This document shows, one piece after another, positions 46,831 to 56,512 of a stretch of DNA of 64,000 nucleotides. Origin of the DNA: Leptospiraceae bacterium. GTDB taxonomy: Bacteria; Spirochaetota; Leptospiria; Leptospirales; Leptospiraceae. The notes under the pieces were generated by a model. It made no database searches. It had not been told where the DNA came from and saw nothing but the letters and a program-made list of their open reading frames with translations. Made by a program: the position numbers and the translations under genes. Numbering within the stretch: the stretch's first letter is position 1; each line of letters opens with the position of its first letter. Location: NCBI GenBank assembly GCA_015075105.1, contig JABTUZ010000001.1, positions 1,375,001-1,439,000 of the forward strand, written 5' to 3'.

Positions 46831-48264
46831 TTAGTTACAAACCAATCTTGGATTCAATTCGGTAGAAATTTGGAAATCCTTATTTATAAAATGGCGAATC
46901 AAAATATCTCCATGAAAACCTGATACATACATCTTAGTTCTTTTACTTTTAAAATAATTTCGTATTCTAGAACTTCTTTCGCTACACCATAAATGTTGTG
47001 GTGATGGAACAATCCCTATCTTTGGACTTACAGTATCAAAAAATTCATTACTTGCTACAGACTCAGTACCGTGGTGAGGAACTTTTAAAATATCTGCCTG
47101 AAACGCAGAGTTTCCTTTTAAAAAATTACTTAAATTTTTATTCAAATCTCCTGTAAATAAATAACGAATTCCGTTTGTTTCTAATTTCATAATCAGAGAA
47201 AGATCATTTATATCCATTTCTCCAAGTTCCGGATGAGTGGACTCACTCGCATATAGAATAGAAAGCATGTTATACTCATCCTTGTACATTGTCAGTGGCT
47301 CGTTTGGGTTGGAATGATAAATTTCTTCGTATTGAATTTTTTTTTGTTTCAATAAGTTTTTTAATTTTTCTAAGTCTTTGAAATCACAACCCCAAGGGAT
47401 TTCTTTGTCACAATTTTTTTTTGAAGGTGAGTTCATCCACACTTTTCCGATTGGTATTCCAAATTCAACAAGATCGTACAAGCCGGTATAATGGTCTTTG
47501 TGCGGGTGGGTGATAAAGATTTCATGAATTCTATAGATTTCATTTGCGGCTAAGTAATCTAATAACTTTTCTTTGGTTTGAGTTAGAAAGCCTACGTCGA
47601 TTAGTATATTGTAAGCGCCTTTAAGATAGTTCTTTCTAAATTGCAAAATATGAATATCTTCCTGTTGTGGGGTATGGTTTAGATTGGGACTTCTATACCT
47701 GAAATTTTCACCATTCTCCCAAGCCAGCTCCTTGTCTTTTAGCACTATGCACTTTTCTTTAAATTTATTTTCGATTGGAATGGCTAATTTTTTTCCGCTA
47801 TAGCCGTTATAACTGTAAAGCCTCGAAGTATTGCTAATATTATAGTCCCAGTGAAGAGTCAAGTGCGGAACCCAAGTATCAGGGAATCCTTTCAAATTGA
47901 TGATACAATCAGAATTGGATTTGTGGCTATCTTGAATCAAGGTGTTTAAATCGAGTTTATAATTATTGTACGAAAGATAGTTCCTAAATCTATAGTCTGG
48001 ATTAAATAGATTTATTCCAAAAGCCGAATACAAAGAATATAAAGTTACCGGATCGGAAGAAATTGTGTTCTGTAAGTTTAACCTGAAAAATTTGGAATCG
48101 AGTGAGTCTGAAATATTTTCATAATGAGAAAATGTATCTAATAAAACAAATTTTAATTTCCCATAAACGGGCTTCCTTCCTATATAAGAAAGTGAAACAA
48201 TTAATACTACAGAGAAAATATAAAAACTTTGTCTAAGAAAAAAAATTTTCATGAATGAAAGCAT
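46831..48264 (-). CDS. ComEC/Rec2-like metallo-beta-lactamase-fold protein, exported or anchored
   Basis: The 477-residue protein starts with a hydrophobic signal or anchor (FFLRQSFYIFSVVLIVSLSYIG). The C-terminal half has the metallo-beta-lactamase fold with metal-binding FITHPHKDHYTGLYDLV (HxHxDH), FTGDLNKNLSNFL and VPHHGTESVASNEFFDTVSPKIGIVPSP, as in the ComEC/Rec2 hydrolase module. It lacks the ComEC channel helices. The middle ~200 residues are not recognised. It overlaps the upstream membrane-protein gene by 16 nt. It is likely a hydrolase acting outside the inner membrane. Confidence 0.75.
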   Translation of the reverse strand: MLSFMKIFFLRQSFYIFSVVLIVSLSYIGRKPVYGKLKFVLLDTFSHYENISDSLDSKFFRLNLQNTISSDPVTLYSLYSAFGINLFNPDYRFRNYLSYNNYKLDLNTLIQDSHKSNSDCIINLKGFPDTWVPHLTLHWDYNISNTSRLYSYNGYSGKKLAIPIENKFKEKCIVLKDKELAWENGENFRYRSPNLNHTPQQEDIHILQFRKNYLKGAYNILIDVGFLTQTKEKLLDYLAANEIYRIHEIFITHPHKDHYTGLYDLVEFGIPIGKVWMNSPSKKNCDKEIPWGCDFKDLEKLKNLLKQKKIQYEEIYHSNPNEPLTMYKDEYNMLSILYASESTHPELGEMDINDLSLIMKLETNGIRYLFTGDLNKNLSNFLKGNSAFQADILKVPHHGTESVASNEFFDTVSPKIGIVPSPQHLWCSERSSRIRNYFKSKRTKMYVSGFHGDILIRHFINKDFQISTELNPRLVCN

Positions 48265-49622
48265 CTATTCCAAAATTTACTAATTGAGAAGTTTAACTTA
48301 GTTTCCATTCTCTGAAAAATACAACCAATTGAGACCCAAAAAAAAGAAGTATAGGCAAATCTCCAAAATACTCCTGAATGTGCACCCTTGATCCAAATAT
48401 ATAAATTCAAAGGAAGTAAAATTATCCAAAAAGGAAGTAGCCCCGGAAGCATTTCAAAATAGAACATGCCTTCTTTTTCTGACAGAATTCTTTTCATAAT
48501 TCGATTATAGAAAAAAACTCCAAGAAATACGATGATAGGAATAAAACCGAGTATTCCGAAAGTCTCCTTAGCTCTTTTTTCAAAAATATTTCCAAACAAC
48601 CAAGGATAGAAATCAAAAGTATGCTCTCCATAAGTTTCAAATTCCTTGACTACAAATATTGGGTTTTTTGAATTTAAAAAAATAGAATTCGGAAAAAATA
48701 AAATCAGGAAAACAAAACCTAAAATTATTATTTTAATAATTGGCTTTAATTTGCTTCTATATAAAATTTTTATTAATAAAACTACAATTGAGAGAAAATA
48801 AACAAAAAAGAAAAATCCTGCTTCTTGTCTATGGCTATAATACATAATTGGAGTTAAAGAAATTCCTATTACCGAAACTAAAAAAAACTTAGAAAAGAAA
48901 AAATTCTTATTTACCTTGTAAATCAATATAGAACGAAATAGTAGAGAGCTAATAAGCCAATAAAACGCAAAATTGACTGAAGCCGGAGCAAGTGAATAGT
49001 ATCCTATAAAACCAAAAAAGCTCGTTCCAAAAAATACAATAAACAGAATTGTAGAAAAAATTGCCCACTTTAAATTAAGTCCAAAAAGTCGGGATGAAAT
49101 ATAGGTAGATAGGATCATCATCGCAGATGAAATGATATGAAGAGCTAAAACCAACCGAATCTTAGAGACAAATTCCATTGGAGTTGTTAAATAATTCAAG
49201 GATGCAAAAATAGATTTTATAATTATTGCTCTATTGATATAATTAAATTCATTTTTATTTAGAAAGTCCCAAACTAACCCTGAATGGAAAACTGGGTCAG
49301 ACGGGGGTTGAAAAAACGGCCCACTTATAAATACAGGAATAGAAATTACAAATAGAATGAAAATTGAAAATATTTCTTTTTTATAGTTTATTTTCAATAG
49401 TTTAAACGAGAATAATACAATATAAAAAAAAATCCAAATTATTAAAAAGCTAAGAGATAAAAAATATTTAGGCGAATTTGTGGTTACCTGAATAAAACTT
49501 GGGACAAGACCGCTTGCAATATAATCTTTTAGAAGATAAGCTCCGTAGAGAAAAAGAAGTAAAGAAGGAAGAAATCCAAAAATAAAATGAAAGAGAATAG
49601 ATTTTACATAAAGGTTTTTCAT
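48249..49622 (-). CDS. Polytopic membrane protein, possible GT-C glycosyltransferase
   Basis: The 457-residue protein has roughly ten to twelve membrane helices. After the third helix comes a non-membrane loop PFFQPPSDPVFHSGLVWDFLN, whose acidic residue resembles the catalytic Asp of GT-C transferases. No other family is evident; Wzy-like polymerase or flippase roles are possible alternatives. It is cotranscribed with the downstream metallo-beta-lactamase-fold gene. Confidence 0.6.
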   Translation of the reverse strand: MKNLYVKSILFHFIFGFLPSLLLFLYGAYLLKDYIASGLVPSFIQVTTNSPKYFLSLSFLIIWIFFYIVLFSFKLLKINYKKEIFSIFILFVISIPVFISGPFFQPPSDPVFHSGLVWDFLNKNEFNYINRAIIIKSIFASLNYLTTPMEFVSKIRLVLALHIISSAMMILSTYISSRLFGLNLKWAIFSTILFIVFFGTSFFGFIGYYSLAPASVNFAFYWLISSLLFRSILIYKVNKNFFFSKFFLVSVIGISLTPIMYYSHRQEAGFFFFVYFLSIVVLLIKILYRSKLKPIIKIIILGFVFLILFFPNSIFLNSKNPIFVVKEFETYGEHTFDFYPWLFGNIFEKRAKETFGILGFIPIIVFLGVFFYNRIMKRILSEKEGMFYFEMLPGLLPFWIILLPLNLYIWIKGAHSGVFWRFAYTSFFWVSIGCIFQRMETKLNFSISKFWNRCFHS

Positions 49623-49712
49623 AAGGCGATTTCAATGTCCCTTTTAGACTAACTTTATTCTTTGTTTAGGAAGGTTTTTTGTAACTCAAAACAAATTATT
49701 ATGAATGAAAAA

Positions 49713-50897
49713 TTATAATCTATTTAATATAGACTTGGCAGCTGAGGATACCGAAAATTTTTTTTCTAATAGTTTTTTAGAATTTTTACCCGTAATTTTT
49801 ATTACACCTGATTTCAAGAATTGCTTTGCATTAGATAAAAGTAGATCTTCATCCCCTGAAATAGATACATACCCTGCGTTTGCTTCTTCAATAATCTCTT
49901 TTAGGTCATTGCCAAGGTTTACGCTTCCAAGAATAGGCATACCTTGTACCATGTACCCCAAAATCTTACCCGGAAAATTGTGTGTAGTATGATTTCTATG
50001 AAGGCAAAATAGTCCAACATCAAATTCAGCCATTAGTTTTTTAAACTCACCCTGCGGGACAGGCGAAAGTAAAGTCATGTTTTTTAAATTAAATTCTTGG
50101 ATAGAATATTTGACCAAGCCCACCTCATCACCTGCACCAACCAATACAAAATGAACCTTAGGAAAATTTAGCATAGATTTTGCCAAATTGATAACTTGGC
50201 TCATATCTTGAGCGTGTCCAATGTTTCCCCCATAAAAAAAAACGAGTTTTTTTTCTAAGCCTAATTTTTTTCTATAGGGTTTGGATTTTAATACAACCGG
50301 AGAGTTCTCTGCCCAGTTGAATAATAGCTCTACTTTTGCATTTCCTTTATAGTAATCCTTAAACCAATCAAGGTTTTTTTTAGACATGACTCCAATTGTG
50401 TTTGCAGAGTCATAACACTTCTTTTCAAAAAATAAAAAGTATTTCGTAATAATAGAATGTTTTTTTAATAATCCGTTGTCCAAAGCCCACTGAGGAAAAA
50501 TATCTCTTAGTACAAGATAGGTCTTCACATTCCATAGATTTTTTATTTTCCAGACTAAGCTTCCCCAAAATATAGAAGGAGAATAATACACTATATAGTC
50601 CTGTGGTTTTTTTTGAAATACTTCTTTTAAAGAACTCCAAGCCCTGTAAGAAAGTAAAGATTCATTAATTGCTCTTTTTAACTTAGATACATTTTTTATT
50701 TCACCAGATCGAAAACTGTAAACTTTGACTCCATCTAAAATACTTTCTTCGTATTTATTTTTAATACGAGAGTCTGGTGTGACTACCATCACATCGTGCC
50801 CTAAATTAACAAACTCAACCGCAAGTTCGTGCATCATCTTTGCCGCGACTTTTATACTATTGGGTAGATAGTCGTCAACGATTAGGCAGATTTTCAT
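49713..50897 (-). CDS. Family 4 glycosyltransferase (WbuB-like)
   Basis: The 394-residue GT-B enzyme starts MKICLIVDDYLPNSIKVAAKMMHELAVEFVNLGHDVMVVTPDS. Its donor domain has VFFYGGNIGHAQDMSQVI, HFVLVGAGDE and FDVGLFCLHRNHTTHNFPGKILGYMVQGMPILGSVN. The N-terminal pattern resembles WbuB/WcaI L-FucNAc transferases. The adjacent UDP-L-FucNAc synthesis genes make FucNAc a plausible donor; this is inference. It lies 21 nt downstream of the AlbA_2 gene. Confidence 0.85.
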   Translation of the reverse strand: MKICLIVDDYLPNSIKVAAKMMHELAVEFVNLGHDVMVVTPDSRIKNKYEESILDGVKVYSFRSGEIKNVSKLKRAINESLLSYRAWSSLKEVFQKKPQDYIVYYSPSIFWGSLVWKIKNLWNVKTYLVLRDIFPQWALDNGLLKKHSIITKYFLFFEKKCYDSANTIGVMSKKNLDWFKDYYKGNAKVELLFNWAENSPVVLKSKPYRKKLGLEKKLVFFYGGNIGHAQDMSQVINLAKSMLNFPKVHFVLVGAGDEVGLVKYSIQEFNLKNMTLLSPVPQGEFKKLMAEFDVGLFCLHRNHTTHNFPGKILGYMVQGMPILGSVNLGNDLKEIIEEANAGYVSISGDEDLLLSNAKQFLKSGVIKITGKNSKKLLEKKFSVSSAAKSILNRL

Positions 50898-50918
50898 AGA
50901 GTTCTAGATACGTTTCGA

Positions 50919-52073
50919 TTATTTCCGTTTTAATATACAGGTAAATTCTTCTTTTGAAACATCATTGATAAATTCAATGTGTGGAAAATAGCTCAATGCT
51001 CGTTTAATTCCACTACCGAGACCACTATATGGTAAAATATACTGTGATAGGGAATTGAGTATTGGATTGCGATGAATCGAAATTCCACTTTTCATTTTTT
51101 CAATTGTTAGAGAATTTGGGAGTTTTCCCGGAGAACGAATCTCTAAGCGATCCAAAAATAAAAATATCTTTACCGAAGAGTTGATATAATAATCTCGATG
51201 AACCATTGCATTGATAATCAATTCAGAAAGTGTTTCTTCGGGGATTTCTAATCTGCCTATAGTATTAAAATTTTCAGAATCCTGAAATCTCTTTAGAGTA
51301 CTTTTTAAAAAATGTATTGATTGTTTAAATAAATCAGAAAATGATCCTTCAATGCGCTCTTTGGTGATAAACCTATTTACACTAACATCATTTCCATCAA
51401 AATATACACAATCTATATAAAAGGATTTTGAAAATTTTTGAGGTTGTAAACCAAAAAGTAGATTACCCGCAAGAGTCAAATGACCATCATCAATCAAGTC
51501 TAAATTTTTTAATATAGTTTCAATTGTTAGTCTTCCAGATTTTAATTCAGTAAAAACTTGACTATCTTTCTTTTCCAAGAATTGATAAAAGAGTTGAAGA
51601 TTCAAGTCAGAAATATCGGTTTTCAATAATATTTCTTCGTCTGCATACAGATTCTTAGACTCTGCAAATAATCTTCTTAATTCTTCTTGAGATATTTTTT
51701 TTTTATCGCTACCTGATTTTGTATAAAATAAACCAGTACCAGTTTGGTAGGGTTTATTTATTCCTTTTCTTATAGTAATAATTATAATCCTTTTACTTTC
51801 AAATTCAACTACCTGAGTAATTGGATAAATCGGAGGTTTGACATTTTCATTTGCTGTATTCGAGATTAATTGATTGAAACTATGAATTTGGCTATCACTC
51901 AATCCTTTAACCTCACCATTATCTGCAACTCCAATAAATATATTTCCCCCTTCCGCATTAGAAAAAGCAACCATTTCCTCTGCTAGTTTTTTAGAATCAA
52001 GAATAACCTCTTTGAATTGATTGAAGCTATCTTCTCCTTTTAAAATAGTTTCTGCAATTTCTTGGTTATACAT
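50919..52073 (-). CDS. AlbA_2 (Schlafen-like) plus ATPase-domain protein, COG2865 type
   Basis: The 384-residue protein has an N-terminal AlbA_2 domain (ESxxFEFK-like LKGEDSFNQFKEVIL, then EMVAFSNAEGGNIFIGVADNGEVKGLSD). A C-terminal GHKL-type ATP-binding region follows (ELIINAMVHRDYYINSSVKIFLFLDRLEIRSPGKLPNSLTIEKM). Such proteins are annotated as transcriptional regulators or nucleic-acid-binding ATPases. I take ATG 52073, 2 nt after the fnlC stop; a TTG at 52091 would overlap fnlC. It is embedded in the O-antigen operon on the same strand, which is an unusual place for this family. Confidence 0.82.
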   Translation of the reverse strand: MYNQEIAETILKGEDSFNQFKEVILDSKKLAEEMVAFSNAEGGNIFIGVADNGEVKGLSDSQIHSFNQLISNTANENVKPPIYPITQVVEFESKRIIIITIRKGINKPYQTGTGLFYTKSGSDKKKISQEELRRLFAESKNLYADEEILLKTDISDLNLQLFYQFLEKKDSQVFTELKSGRLTIETILKNLDLIDDGHLTLAGNLLFGLQPQKFSKSFYIDCVYFDGNDVSVNRFITKERIEGSFSDLFKQSIHFLKSTLKRFQDSENFNTIGRLEIPEETLSELIINAMVHRDYYINSSVKIFLFLDRLEIRSPGKLPNSLTIEKMKSGISIHRNPILNSLSQYILPYSGLGSGIKRALSYFPHIEFINDVSKEEFTCILKRK

Positions 52074-52075
52074 TA

Positions 52076-53206
52076 TTAGTATTTTTTCCAAACTGTTCTA
52101 TTGATATAGTCTGTGTAACTTTGAATGATTCGGACAACCTTTTCTGAAACGTTAGGCATACTGTAATCAGAAACTAATCTTAGACTTCTATGTTCTCCAC
52201 GGGGTTGGTTTTCTAAAATTGGTATGGCTTGCAATACTCTTTCCAGATTTAATCCTACCATCATAACACTTGCCTCTTCCATGCCTTCCGGCCTTTCATG
52301 GGCTTCACGTATATTCAAAGCAGGAAAATTTAAAATAGATGACTCTTCATTAATTGTACCGCTATCAGAAATTGCGACTTTTGAATGAATTTGAAGATAA
52401 TTGTAATCAAAAAACCCAAGAGGTTTTAAAGTTTGAATTTTCTCGTGTAGTTTGACACCTGTAGATTGAATTTTTTTACTTGTTCTTGGATGAGTAGAAA
52501 CAATAACCGGGTAACCATATTTTTCTGCAATTGTGTTTAAAATCAGTATTAAATTCTTAAAATTTTTTTCTGAATCTATATTTTCTTCTCTGTGGGCGCT
52601 TACTACAAAATATTCTTTTTCCTTTAAATCAAATTTGTTTAAAATCGTTGATGATTCTATTTTTACTTTGTAGTAATTCAATACCTCAAACATCGGACTA
52701 CCTGTTTTTATCACCTTATCAGGTGAAAGCCCTTCCCTCAATAAATATTCTCTTGCAATGGAACTATACGTCAAATTTATATCTGCAGTGTGATCTACGA
52801 TTTTTCTATTGATTTCTTCTGGAACTCTTTCATCAAAGCACCTGTTTCCTGCTTCCATGTGAAATACTGGAATCTTTCTTCTTTTGGCAGGAATTACAGA
52901 AAGACAACTATTTGTATCCCCAAGAACTAAAAGTGCGTCAGGCGACACCTCAGCTAAAACAGAATCTACAGAAATGATTACCTTTCCAATAGTTTCAGCA
53001 CCTGTGTTTCCGGCAGAGTTTAAAAAATAATCTGGTTTACGAATACAAAGCTCATCAAAAAATATCTGATTCAATTCATAATCATAATTCTGACCCGTAT
53101 GAATCAGTATATGTTCACAATACTCGTCTAACTTTGCAAGTACTCGAGACAAACGAATAATCTCTGGTCTTGTACCTACAACTGTGGCTACCTTTAATTT
53201 TTTCAT
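52076..53206 (-). CDS. fnlC: UDP-N-acetyl-L-fucosamine synthase (FnlC/CapG/WbjD), WecB-type 2-epimerase
   Basis: The 376-residue protein has the non-hydrolysing UDP-GlcNAc 2-epimerase fold: VATVVGTRPEIIRLSRVLAKLD, HTGQNYDYELNQIFFDEL, PVFHMEAGNRCFDERVPEEINRKIVDH, SAHREENIDSEK. WecB alone would act on UDP-GlcNAc. The two genes upstream are FnlA- and FnlB-like, so it is best assigned as the final C2 epimerase that gives UDP-L-FucNAc. Confidence 0.88.
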   Translation of the reverse strand: MKKLKVATVVGTRPEIIRLSRVLAKLDEYCEHILIHTGQNYDYELNQIFFDELCIRKPDYFLNSAGNTGAETIGKVIISVDSVLAEVSPDALLVLGDTNSCLSVIPAKRRKIPVFHMEAGNRCFDERVPEEINRKIVDHTADINLTYSSIAREYLLREGLSPDKVIKTGSPMFEVLNYYKVKIESSTILNKFDLKEKEYFVVSAHREENIDSEKNFKNLILILNTIAEKYGYPVIVSTHPRTSKKIQSTGVKLHEKIQTLKPLGFFDYNYLQIHSKVAISDSGTINEESSILNFPALNIREAHERPEGMEEASVMMVGLNLERVLQAIPILENQPRGEHRSLRLVSDYSMPNVSEKVVRIIQSYTDYINRTVWKKY

Positions 53207-53210
53207 AAAT

Positions 53211-54323
53211 TTATACTAAAACCTTTTGGCTATAAGTGTCAGGTTTTGACCGATCAAAAATTTCATTAGCCCAAAGCATTACGATCATCTCTTCTTCACC
53301 AACGTTTGTGATGTCGTGAACCCAACCAGGAATGGTCTCTACGATTTCAGGAAAATCCCCCGAAGTGTAAATTGTATGATTTTCATTTGTAATGAGATGT
53401 CTAAATCCAAACTTAGCCTTTCCTTTTATCACTAAAAACTTTTCTGTTTTCGTATGGTGGTAGTGGCCTCCCCTCGTAACGCCTGGCTTGGCGGTAAAAA
53501 AAGAAAACTGACCTGAGTCGGTTGTTTTCAACATTTCAACAAACTCACCTCTTTCATCTGTATAAGAAGGAAGAGTATATTTAAAATTTTCAGGCTCTAA
53601 ATAACTCATGTAAGTTGAGTACAACGATCGCACGAACCCACAGCCTACCTTTTCAGTAACTAGGTTTTTTCGACTGTCTCTAAATTTGTACAATAGTTTT
53701 GCCAATTCTCCCAAACTAATTTTGTATTGAGGGTGGATTACAGTATCCTCTTTTTTATCATGAGGGCTTTTCAGTATAGAATAAAATTTTTCTACTACAT
53801 CGTCTATATAGACAAGAATAATTTCAGTTTCTGGATTATTAATCTGAATAGGTAAATCATGGGAAATATTATAGCAAAACGTAGCTACAACAGAATTGTA
53901 ATTTGGTTTAGACCATTTACCAAATACATTGGGCATACGAAAAATAAAAACTGGTGAGCCTGTTTCATTTTCTAAATTTAATAAAATTTTTTCTGCCTCA
54001 AGTTTACTTTGACCGTAATCATTATTTAGCTCTGCTTGAATGGATGACGAGAACACAATAGGAATCTTTCTATTTGTAGTTCGTAGAGACTTACAGATTT
54101 TTTCTGTGACACCTACATTAATGTTTTTAAACTCACTAACTTCTTTTGGTCTATTGACACCTGCAAGATGAAAAATAAAATCTGATTTTTTTACAAGAGA
54201 GTCCAAGTTTTCATCAGTAACATCTCTAGAAAAAGAAAATACTTGAAATTCTAATTTTTCCTTTAAGAAAGAAATTAAATTTTTAGATATAAATCCGTTA
54301 TCGCCGGTTACTAAAACACGCAT
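53211..54323 (-). CDS. fnlB: FnlB/CapF-type reductase with C-terminal cupin
   Basis: The 370-residue protein has an N-terminal SDR (VLVTGDNGFISKNLISFLKEK; catalytic Tyr/Lys in NNDYGQSKLEAEKI). A C-terminal cupin with metal-ligand histidines follows (GGHYHHTKTEKFLVIKGKAKFGFRHL). This bipartite layout is diagnostic of CapF, in which the cupin epimerises C3 and the SDR reduces C4 in UDP-L-FucNAc synthesis. It is one base from the FnlA-like gene upstream. Confidence 0.92.
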   Translation of the reverse strand: MRVLVTGDNGFISKNLISFLKEKLEFQVFSFSRDVTDENLDSLVKKSDFIFHLAGVNRPKEVSEFKNINVGVTEKICKSLRTTNRKIPIVFSSSIQAELNNDYGQSKLEAEKILLNLENETGSPVFIFRMPNVFGKWSKPNYNSVVATFCYNISHDLPIQINNPETEIILVYIDDVVEKFYSILKSPHDKKEDTVIHPQYKISLGELAKLLYKFRDSRKNLVTEKVGCGFVRSLYSTYMSYLEPENFKYTLPSYTDERGEFVEMLKTTDSGQFSFFTAKPGVTRGGHYHHTKTEKFLVIKGKAKFGFRHLITNENHTIYTSGDFPEIVETIPGWVHDITNVGEEEMIVMLWANEIFDRSKPDTYSQKVLV

Positions 54324-54324
54324 T

Positions 54325-55359
54325 TTAATCTATAAATTCTGCTGGCTTTCCATCTAAAAGATTACGAATAAACTCTAATTTCAAAAGTAAATTTTTCATT
54401 CCTTCAATATCAAGCCTTGTGGTGTTGTGAGAATTATAATCCTCCGAATTAGAAATTTTTTTCTCACCTGTTTCTACGAATTTTCCATAATTCAAATCTC
54501 TTAAATCTGGAGGAATTCTGTAATAACTTCCCTGATCTTCTGCATTTGCCATTTCTTCCCTACTTAGAAGGGTTTCATATAATTTTTCACCGTGCCTTGT
54601 ACCAATTATATCTATTGGGTGATTTTGCTTTTGAAAAAGCTCCAAAATAGCTCTTGCTAAAGTTTCAATAGTTGCTGCAGGTGCTTTTTGTACAAATATA
54701 TCCCCGTTTTGTCCATTCTGAAATGCGTATAAAACAAGTTCGACCGCATCCTCCAGAGTCATCATAAATCTAGTCATTGAAGGATCAGTAATTGTAAAAG
54801 ATTTATTATTCTGCAACTGCTCTATAAATAAAGGAATCACAGAACCACGAGATGCCATCACGTTTCCATAACGAGTGCCACATACTACCATCCCGGAATT
54901 TTCTAAACTTCGAGACTTAGCTACCATCACCTTCTCCATCATCGCCTTGGAAATTCCCATAGCGTTGATTGGATAGACTGCCTTGTCTGTACTCAAACAG
55001 ATAATCCTACTGACTCCACATTGAATTCCGGCTTCAATTACATTCTCGGTTCCCAATACATTCGTTTTCACTGCTTCCATTGGATGAAACTCACAAGATG
55101 GAACTTGCTTAAGAGCCGCGGCATGAAAAACATAATCCACTCCCCTAAGAGCACCCCGAATTGAATCCATGTCCCTGACATCGCCGATAAAAAATTTTAA
55201 TTTTTGATTATTGTATTTTTTCCTAAGATCATCCTGCTTCTTTTCGTCCCTGCTAAAAATTCTGATTTCAGCAATATCGCTAGCTAAAAACCGATTCAAT
55301 ACTGCCTTTCCAAATGAACCCGTTCCACCTGTGATTAATAGATTTTTTTTATTAAACAT
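54325..55359 (-). CDS. fnlA: UDP-GlcNAc 4,6-dehydratase/5-epimerase (FnlA/CapE)
   Basis: The 344-residue enzyme has a Rossmann motif NLLITGGTGSFGKAVLNRFL and the segment FIGDVRDMDSIRGALRGVDYVFHAAALKQVPSCEFHPMEAVKTNVLGTENVIE. The MGISKAMMEKV motif is shared by the FlaA1/CapE polysaccharide dehydratases, in which Met replaces the usual catalytic Tyr. It opens the UDP-L-FucNAc pathway with the two downstream genes. It overlaps the upstream glycosyltransferase gene by 8 nt. Confidence 0.92.
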   Translation of the reverse strand: MFNKKNLLITGGTGSFGKAVLNRFLASDIAEIRIFSRDEKKQDDLRKKYNNQKLKFFIGDVRDMDSIRGALRGVDYVFHAAALKQVPSCEFHPMEAVKTNVLGTENVIEAGIQCGVSRIICLSTDKAVYPINAMGISKAMMEKVMVAKSRSLENSGMVVCGTRYGNVMASRGSVIPLFIEQLQNNKSFTITDPSMTRFMMTLEDAVELVLYAFQNGQNGDIFVQKAPAATIETLARAILELFQKQNHPIDIIGTRHGEKLYETLLSREEMANAEDQGSYYRIPPDLRDLNYGKFVETGEKKISNSEDYNSHNTTRLDIEGMKNLLLKLEFIRNLLDGKPAEFID

Positions 55360-56512
55360 TTTTCTTTTTTTCCATTTGTATTTGCGCTATTTTTTGAAAG
55401 AATTGAAAATTATCATTAGAACTTTTTTTCCAGCTATACAGTTTTGTCCTTGCAGAAGACCCATTAGCCATTTTTTTTCGAAGTGCAGGAGATTCTATTA
55501 ATTTCTGAATTGCCTTCTCTATACTAAAAGAATTTTCAGGATCAAAATATTCTCCATCTTCCTGTAGAACTTCTGGCATAGGTCCCCTGTTCGACAATGC
55601 AATTGGAAGACCAGCAACCATAGACTCCATTAAAATGATCGGCATATTCTCACAACTGGAAGCAAAAACAAAAAGATCTGCCTGTTTGTACCAACTTTTT
55701 AGTTCACCATGAGGAATAGATCCATGATAATACAGAAAAGAATCTTCCACAGTCAGTTCCAATATTGCTTTCAATTTTTTCAATGACAGAGAATGAAAAG
55801 ATGGACCTACCAAATCCAGCCTGAGAGAATACCCTTTTTTTACTAACGCCCAAACTGCCTCACAGACATTATCCTGATGTTTATAAACATCCACAGTAGA
55901 TACATAAAGTATTCGAAATGGTTTTTTTTTTGTATATGTTGAAATTTTCTTTTGGACTTTTACCGGCCATCGAAAATCAAAATTTATCCCATGAGGAATG
56001 ATGGTGGAAATCCCATTTGTTTTCCCGATTACTTTTAATACAGAATCTCTGGCATACTGTGTGAGAAAAATCATTCCATCCGCATTTTTGAATGTTGAAG
56101 ACTGCAATATACGCAGTATGATTAGCCGAATCATCTGCCAGGAAAAACCATAACGCCTCATTTCTTTCCATTCAAATGGAAGCAGGTTTTGACTCAAAGT
56201 CACGTAGGGTCGAAAACTCCCAGAATAAGAACTACCGGGTATAAATAAAATATCGCAATGAAAAGCCCTTGCACGCCGGGAAAGAATAAATCTCTGCCAG
56301 TAAACCCGGAACGGCAAAGATTTATTCAACAAAGGCTCATCACATTTCGTCAACCAAGGCCTATCCTCAATTTTTTCCAGGGTTCCGGATCCACCCCATA
56401 CCAACACTTTATCAAATCCGTATTGAAAAGGATTTGCTGATTTCAATAACTCAACAATATGAGTTACTCCTCCACCGCCACGAATGTTTGAAGCATCAAT
56501 TCCAAGAATCAT
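55352..56512 (-). CDS. Family 4 glycosyltransferase
   Basis: The 386-residue GT-B enzyme begins MILGIDASNIRGGGGVTHIVELL, a common opening for cell-wall GT4 enzymes. Its donor domain has FRILYVSTVDVYKHQDNVCEAVWALVKKGYSLRLDLVG and LFVFASSCENMPIILMESMVAGLPIALSNRGPMPEVL (the E-x7-E site). The donor sugar is unknown. It sits between the Wzy-like gene and fnlA, with 4-nt and 8-nt overlaps. Confidence 0.9.
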   Translation of the reverse strand: MILGIDASNIRGGGGVTHIVELLKSANPFQYGFDKVLVWGGSGTLEKIEDRPWLTKCDEPLLNKSLPFRVYWQRFILSRRARAFHCDILFIPGSSYSGSFRPYVTLSQNLLPFEWKEMRRYGFSWQMIRLIILRILQSSTFKNADGMIFLTQYARDSVLKVIGKTNGISTIIPHGINFDFRWPVKVQKKISTYTKKKPFRILYVSTVDVYKHQDNVCEAVWALVKKGYSLRLDLVGPSFHSLSLKKLKAILELTVEDSFLYYHGSIPHGELKSWYKQADLFVFASSCENMPIILMESMVAGLPIALSNRGPMPEVLQEDGEYFDPENSFSIEKAIQKLIESPALRKKMANGSSARTKLYSWKKSSNDNFQFFQKIAQIQMEKKKNV

